Part shown: positions 12,389 to 16,268 of the stretch, one piece after another
Layout of the letters: the number at the start of each line of letters is the position of its first letter
How positions within the stretch are numbered: position 1 is the stretch's first letter
DNA from: RGIG2707 sp045600065
Lineage (GTDB): Bacteria > Bacillota > Clostridia > Peptostreptococcales > Anaerovoracaceae
Length of the DNA: 16,268 bases
NCBI GenBank assembly: GCA_045600065.1
Contig: JAZRXE010000076.1
Span: 1-16,268 of the forward strand
Reading direction: 5' to 3'
The notes under the pieces: generated by a model
What the model was told of the DNA's origin: nothing
Seen by the model: only the letters and a program-made list of their open reading frames with translations
Database searches by the model: none
Position numbers and translations under genes: made by a program

Positions 12389-15300
12389 TTATTTTCTGCC
12401 TGCTGCCTGCTTGCCGCTGAGCGCCTTCAGACAGATGGAGCCATAAGGACAGTAAGCGCAGCCGTCGGCCTTATCCCTGCTTGCGGCAGGCTCCGCGGCG
12501 ATGCGGCCTCCGTAAAGATCTTTGCAGATGCGCTCCAGGTTGCTGCGAAAAGCATCCCGGAACTTCTCGAAGTCCTCGGGCTCTATCAGGGCCCTGCACT
12601 TTACCTTGCCGTCCTTCTGGGTCTTATAGCCGAGTATAAGGGAGCTTCCGCTGTCTGTGATGTCTCTGTCTATTGCGCCCAGCACACCGGGATCGTTTAT
12701 GACCATCCCGTCCAGGGCATATTCCCTTCGCAGCTTTTCCGCAAGCTGGTCGCTCAGACGCTCTGCAGCAAGATCATCTGCACTGCCGTCGCTGTATATA
12801 TCTCTGATCAGAAAATAGAAGACTCCCGCAGGCTTTGCCTCTCCCCCGGCGGACGCAGCCTCCAGATAGGTCATAAGCTGAAGGCTCAGACCCTGCTCGA
12901 CCTTGTCTCTCTCAAAGCTGCTGCTTCCGGACTTGTAATCAATGATCTTTACATAATCTCCGCTGTCCGTGCGCAGAAGATCCACCCTGTCTATGCGTCC
13001 CTCGATGTACACCTTACCTCTGTCGGAGCTGATCTCTATGGCAGGGTAAGCCCTGCCCCTTCCAAAACCAGCCTCGGTATCCATGGCAATGATCCTTCCC
13101 CGGCGAACCTGATCCACCATCTGCAGGGCAAAATCCATACACACCCTTTTGATGCGGCCGACCTTGTATTCTTCCGCGTCTCCGGCCTTCATTATTCCGT
13201 CAAAGCCGGTGGATGCCATTTCTTCGAGTATCTCGTCCAGCATGCTGCCCAGCTGCTCCTGCGTAACGCTGAGCCACAGGGAGCCTGGGCTGCTGATATC
13301 CTCGCCCCGCTGCCTTGAAGGCTCGCTGAGCCTTTGAGCAAGCTTCATTACCGCATCGTGGTGAATGCTTCCGACCTTGGCCCTGTCTATGACAAAATCC
13401 CTGTCCTCTGCCGGTCTGAGCCCTCTTTCCACAAAGTGCCTGAAGGGACAGCGGGCATATTGCTCCATTGCCGAGCTGCTCAATACCAGGCTCGAGTCCC
13501 GTCTGGCGAAAAGCCCCTCGGCCACCCCGGGATCCAGATCTGCAGCTGCTCCGGTGTAGCTTAAGGCTTGCTTCAGGCTTGCGGCAGAGCTCCCGCCTTC
13601 TGAAAGCAGCAAATTGTAGCCGGCCTTCCACAACTCGGAAAGCTCAGACTCGTTGCCCTGATCGATGGCTGTACGCAGAGCTTCAGCCACATGTCCCAGG
13701 GTGCTTTGCCTGCCCTGCAGAAACACCAGCGGGTCGCCGCTGTTGGCCGCGTCCGCATATTCACACACAGAGGGGTCTTCCGCCATCAACTCCAGAAGCA
13801 GAGGGGACGCCTTCATGGAATCTCCGTTCAGATCCGCGGCGCACCAGCACAGCCATATTTCATCAGCGTCCTGGTCTAAAAGATTGTGTATAAGCAGCCT
13901 TTCCTCGGCTGCCAGAAGCTCCCTGTCCTTGTATACGGAATAGCCCCGGCTCCTGAGCAGGTCCTGCTCCCTGTCCGTAAGCAGCTCTCCGCTTCCTGCG
14001 GCTGCGGGTATGGAGCCTTCGTTAAAACCGGGAATGAACAGGGCCTTTAGCCTGGGGATCCTGGATCTTGTAACGGTTCCGAGATGGACCCTGCCCTCAG
14101 CCTGCGGCAGCACGCCTATGCGGATGTCGGCGAGAGAGGCGGTGAAAATATCCCGGAATTCAGCCGTGCTCATTTCCTCACCGCCCATAAGCTCCACTAT
14201 CTGATCCATAAGCCCTGCCACCGCATTCCAGGACTGCAGGCTCTCCTCGGAGGCGTCGGGCATGCCTTCCTCGGAAAGCTCCGCTGCCATCTGCTCCAGG
14301 GTCTGCACCGCGCCCAGATCATTGCACACATGCTCGTAAAGTGCCCTGCACTTGCCCTCTGCATCGGAGGCCTGAGCCATGGCCCGGGTGAAGGTCTCAA
14401 GAGATTTGTGCAAAGATGCCCTGATAGCCTCTATCTGTTCGAATTCGTCCGGCTCGAAAACATCTCTGCCGTATTTGAAGGGCACCGTAAAGGCCTTGCC
14501 CTTTATGTGATACTGCCTCAGGTATTTTTCGAAGATCTCTGTGCTGCCGCCCTCCGGAAGCTGAACGAGACCTGTTTTTATCAGCCTTATGATGCTGTCG
14601 GCCTTGTAACCGTCCGCGGCTGTATCCAGCAGGGCTGCTGTAAGCTCCGCCGCAGGCGTGTGGGACACCGAGCGCTTGCTGTCCATAAACACCGGGATCC
14701 CAAAGGTCTTAAAGACCCTGGCGATGAGCTCCTGCTCGGCTGTGTTGTCAGAGGTGAGAATGCCTATTCCGGAAAAATCGCACTGGCTACGGCGCACCAT
14801 ATCGAGTATTTTCACGGCCATGGTCTCTGCCTGATTAAAGGCCGAAGCGCATTTGATCACGGAAATACGAGATTTTTTGTGTGGCTGCCCGTGGATCTTC
14901 TCCTGCGCAAAATCGCGGCCCTGCTGGCTGCACAGCTCCCTGAGCTTACCTGCCGTAAGCATGGGAGAAGCAAAAAGCTCTCTTTCCTTGGGACCTCCCT
15001 CGCTGCTAAGAAGCATTACGCCTAAGCCTCTGCTCCAACGCTCCAGGCCCATCAGGAACTGCTGCTCGGCCTCCGTAAAGGAATAAAAATCGTAATACCA
15101 GATCAGAGCGTCCTTGACAAAGCTGCATTCCGGCATTTTGGATATGGCAAAGGCCATCAGATCCGACTGGTCCGTAAAGCGCCCGTCCATTGCCTGCTGG
15201 TAGCCCTCCGCCAGAAGCTGCATATCCGAAAGCTTCGCATACAGCAAGCTGTCCTTCTCCGCCAGATCCCTCATAGCGGCCACATCCTCTGCCTTAAGGC

Positions 15301-15709
15301 AGCTTTGCCTGAGCCTGTCCATGAATTTGCCCGCCATGTCTATAAACCCGCGGTCCGATACCAGCTTGCCGTAGCAGCTCAGCATCGAGGCATTCCGGGC
15401 GGCAGTTCTGCGCATCAAAAGGCTCTTGCCCAGGCTGCTTACCGGCGTGAGCCCCGGACCACCGCATTCCCTGAGTATCTGCTGTATCAGCCTGTTGCCG
15501 GACATTATGTGAAGGTCAAGAAAGCCCTGATCTCCAAGCCTGGCAAAGGCCTCCTGCTCGGCCTTCATCGTGGTCTGGGCAGGGACTATCAGAAGAACCC
15601 TGCGGGCCTGGCTTCTGCCGCTTCTGATGTCTGCGAGACTATTCCCTATCAGCTGAAAAAGCCTGTCCTCAAGATCTTTTTGTCTTTGCGCGCTGTATAT
15701 TGTGAGCAT
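12389..15709 (-). CDS. addB: AddB/RexB-like subunit of a helicase-exonuclease (PD-(D/E)XK nuclease, Fe-S)
   Basis: AddAB-type complexes resect double-strand breaks for recombination. Start chosen at ATG 15709 (GGAAGGAG site), 60 codons inside a longer open frame, giving 1106 residues. The N-terminal part (RRVLLIVPAQTTMKAEQEAF, then LHIMSGNRLIQQIL) matches AddB helicase-like domains. The C-terminal nuclease has GRIDRVD (904-910) and IDYKSG with Asp924 and Lys926, then the QL motif. Four cysteines fit the AddB iron-sulfur staple: Cys754 (YARCPFRHF) and Cys1084, 1087 and 1093 (CAYCPYGSIC). The Walker A motif GRSGSGKT normally found within the first 20 residues is absent (MLTIYSAQRQKDLEDR), as in RexB. 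addA is not downstream, where it usually lies; the ABC operon follows instead. Confidence 0.87.
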   Translation of the reverse strand: MLTIYSAQRQKDLEDRLFQLIGNSLADIRSGRSQARRVLLIVPAQTTMKAEQEAFARLGDQGFLDLHIMSGNRLIQQILRECGGPGLTPVSSLGKSLLMRRTAARNASMLSCYGKLVSDRGFIDMAGKFMDRLRQSCLKAEDVAAMRDLAEKDSLLYAKLSDMQLLAEGYQQAMDGRFTDQSDLMAFAISKMPECSFVKDALIWYYDFYSFTEAEQQFLMGLERWSRGLGVMLLSSEGGPKERELFASPMLTAGKLRELCSQQGRDFAQEKIHGQPHKKSRISVIKCASAFNQAETMAVKILDMVRRSQCDFSGIGILTSDNTAEQELIARVFKTFGIPVFMDSKRSVSHTPAAELTAALLDTAADGYKADSIIRLIKTGLVQLPEGGSTEIFEKYLRQYHIKGKAFTVPFKYGRDVFEPDEFEQIEAIRASLHKSLETFTRAMAQASDAEGKCRALYEHVCNDLGAVQTLEQMAAELSEEGMPDASEESLQSWNAVAGLMDQIVELMGGEEMSTAEFRDIFTASLADIRIGVLPQAEGRVHLGTVTRSRIPRLKALFIPGFNEGSIPAAAGSGELLTDREQDLLRSRGYSVYKDRELLAAEERLLIHNLLDQDADEIWLCWCAADLNGDSMKASPLLLELMAEDPSVCEYADAANSGDPLVFLQGRQSTLGHVAEALRTAIDQGNESELSELWKAGYNLLLSEGGSSAASLKQALSYTGAAADLDPGVAEGLFARRDSSLVLSSSAMEQYARCPFRHFVERGLRPAEDRDFVIDRAKVGSIHHDAVMKLAQRLSEPSRQRGEDISSPGSLWLSVTQEQLGSMLDEILEEMASTGFDGIMKAGDAEEYKVGRIKRVCMDFALQMVDQVRRGRIIAMDTEAGFGRGRAYPAIEISSDRGKVYIEGRIDRVDLLRTDSGDYVKIIDYKSGSSSFERDKVEQGLSLQLMTYLEAASAGGEAKPAGVFYFLIRDIYSDGSADDLAAERLSDQLAEKLRREYALDGMVINDPGVLGAIDRDITDSGSSLILGYKTQKDGKVKCRALIEPEDFEKFRDAFRSNLERICKDLYGGRIAAEPAASRDKADGCAYCPYGSICLKALSGKQAAGRK

Positions 15710-15769
15710 TCGGACTCCTTCCAAATGGTAGAATTGCATCGAGATGGTATGGTTGCGGATTGGGCTTGC

Positions 15770-15807
15770 GGGCGTCTCATCTGTGCAAACAGGCAGATGA
15801 AACGCCC
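15770..15807 (-). promoter_or_regulatory. Long hairpin in the addB leader
   Basis: On the minus strand GGGCGTTTCATCTG (15807-15794) pairs with CAGATGAGACGCCC (15783-15770), 14 pairs with one G-U, around a 10-nt loop. No T-run follows, so it is not a terminator. It lies in the predicted 150-nt leader, about 60 nt before the addB start. A weaker hairpin (GGGCT...AGCCC, about 15829-15848) lies upstream of it. Confidence 0.6.
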
Positions 15808-15867
15808 CCGGCACTGCAGCGGCAATGGGCTGAGCTCTCCTAAAGCCCGTCCAGTTCCGCCAGCTAC

Positions 15868-15896
15868 AGTATACCAAAAAACTGCACATCTGTGGA
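15868..15896 (-). promoter_or_regulatory. Promoter of addB
   Basis: The minus strand has TCCACA (15896-15891), a 17-nt spacer and TATACT (15873-15868). Initiation near 15861 gives a leader of about 150 nt containing the hairpin at 15770-15807. Confidence 0.5.
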
Positions 15897-16067
15897 AAGG
15901 CAGAAAACCAAATGCGGGAAATTCAGCAAGAATTCTGCGGCGGGCGCAATTTAAACCCGATACAACCCGGCGATCAATCCTGCAGCCCTGAGCATTCCTG
16001 CCGGATGCTCATCCCGGACGGATGGCGACCACACTGCGCTATCCCGGTTATATAGTTGCCCGGCTGC
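15897..16067. other. Intergenic stretch with no recognisable gene
   Basis: No frame on either strand looks coding or resembles a known family. The only structure noted is a 6-bp inverted repeat, GAGCAT/ATGCTC with a 9-nt loop, near 15990-16010. It has no T-run. Confidence 0.4.
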
Positions 16068-16268
16068 CCTTCCGTGAGTCCCAATGCCCTGTTTTTAGCT
16101 TCTGGGACTCATATTCGCGCGCTTTACATCTCTTAATTCGCTAAAATCCGAAAGCTTACACGCCTTCCGTGAGTCCCAATGCCCTGTTTTTAGCCTCTGG
16201 GACTCATATTCGCGCATTTTACATCTCTTAATTCGCTAAAATCCGGAAGCTTACACGCCTTCCGTGAG
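16068..16268. repeat. 95-bp tandem repeat array, two full copies plus start of a third
   Basis: Units begin with CCTTCCGTGAG at 16068, 16163 and 16258, a period of exactly 95 bp; the third is cut by the window edge. The two full copies differ at four positions by my count. Each has a perfect 9-bp inverted repeat, TGAGTCCCA/TGGGACTCA (16075-16083 with 16103-16111; 16170-16178 with 16198-16206), around a 19-nt loop. Each also has TTTTAGC in the first half complementary to GCTAAAA in the second half. No coding frame, and no unique spacers as in CRISPR. Confidence 0.9.

Noticed and set aside
12365..13318. A 317-codon plus-strand frame opposite addB and the leader promoter
   Set aside because: Antisense to the conserved AddB nuclease and Fe-S region. 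No family resemblance.
14084..15025. A 313-codon plus-strand frame inside addB
   Set aside because: Shadow frame produced by GC-biased codons of addB; no recognisable domains.
15710..15889. Longer addB start 60 codons upstream
   Set aside because: The extra residues cross the predicted promoter and leader hairpin and do not look like AddB, while ATG 15709 has a strong GGAAGGAG site.
15305..15991. A 228-codon plus-strand frame across the addB start and leader
   Set aside because: Overlaps the well-supported addB start and its leader hairpin, and the product has no family features.
16068..16268. CRISPR array
   Set aside because: The whole 95-bp unit repeats, including what would be the spacer. 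CRISPR arrays have short repeats with differing spacers, and no cas gene is visible.

Overview
The window looks like a chromosomal segment of a moderately GC-rich anaerobic Bacillota (Clostridia), possibly a Family XIII / Mogibacterium-like lineage. That placement rests on the general style of the proteins (Gram-positive SPase I, AddB-like nuclease, ECF module, TrpX-type ABC system), frequent ATA/AGA/AGG codons and sigma-A type promoters. The genus is a guess.

Layout. Positions 1-160 hold the tail of a probable large serine recombinase remnant on the minus strand, followed by AT-rich non-coding DNA. ssrA (tmRNA) lies at 408-763 on the minus strand, with its own promoter and terminator. Divergent from it is a tightly overlapping plus-strand cluster: RluA-family pseudouridine synthase, lepB, smpB, a membrane protein with an MltG-like LysM domain but no catalytic domain, and fba (917-4455). 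smpB is therefore only about 1.7 kb from ssrA. An orphan type IV prepilin peptidase follows (4598-5110). It sits behind a consensus promoter that runs straight into an intrinsic terminator.

From 5.1 kb to the right edge all genes are on the minus strand. Read in transcription order: (i) an addB-like exonuclease subunit (15709-12389) with a structured leader; (ii) a TrpX/Y/Z-type ABC transporter (substrate-binding lipoprotein, permease, ATPase; 12115-9498); (iii) the energizing module of an ECF vitamin transporter (ecfA1, ecfA2, ecfT), then trmB and gap (9370-5124). The gap terminator lies inside the 3' end of the convergent prepilin peptidase gene.

The most interesting element is the 5' leader of the ABC transporter operon (about 12350-12116, minus strand). 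It has a Shine-Dalgarno sequence and a 25-codon leader peptide with five Tyr codons in an eight-codon stretch. Three mutually exclusive pairings follow, ending in a terminator with a U-run. This is the layout of ribosome-mediated attenuation sensing charged tRNA-Tyr, and it implies that this TrpX-type transporter brings in tyrosine or a related aromatic compound.

The right edge carries a 95-bp tandem repeat with internal hairpins, at least two full copies, running off the window.
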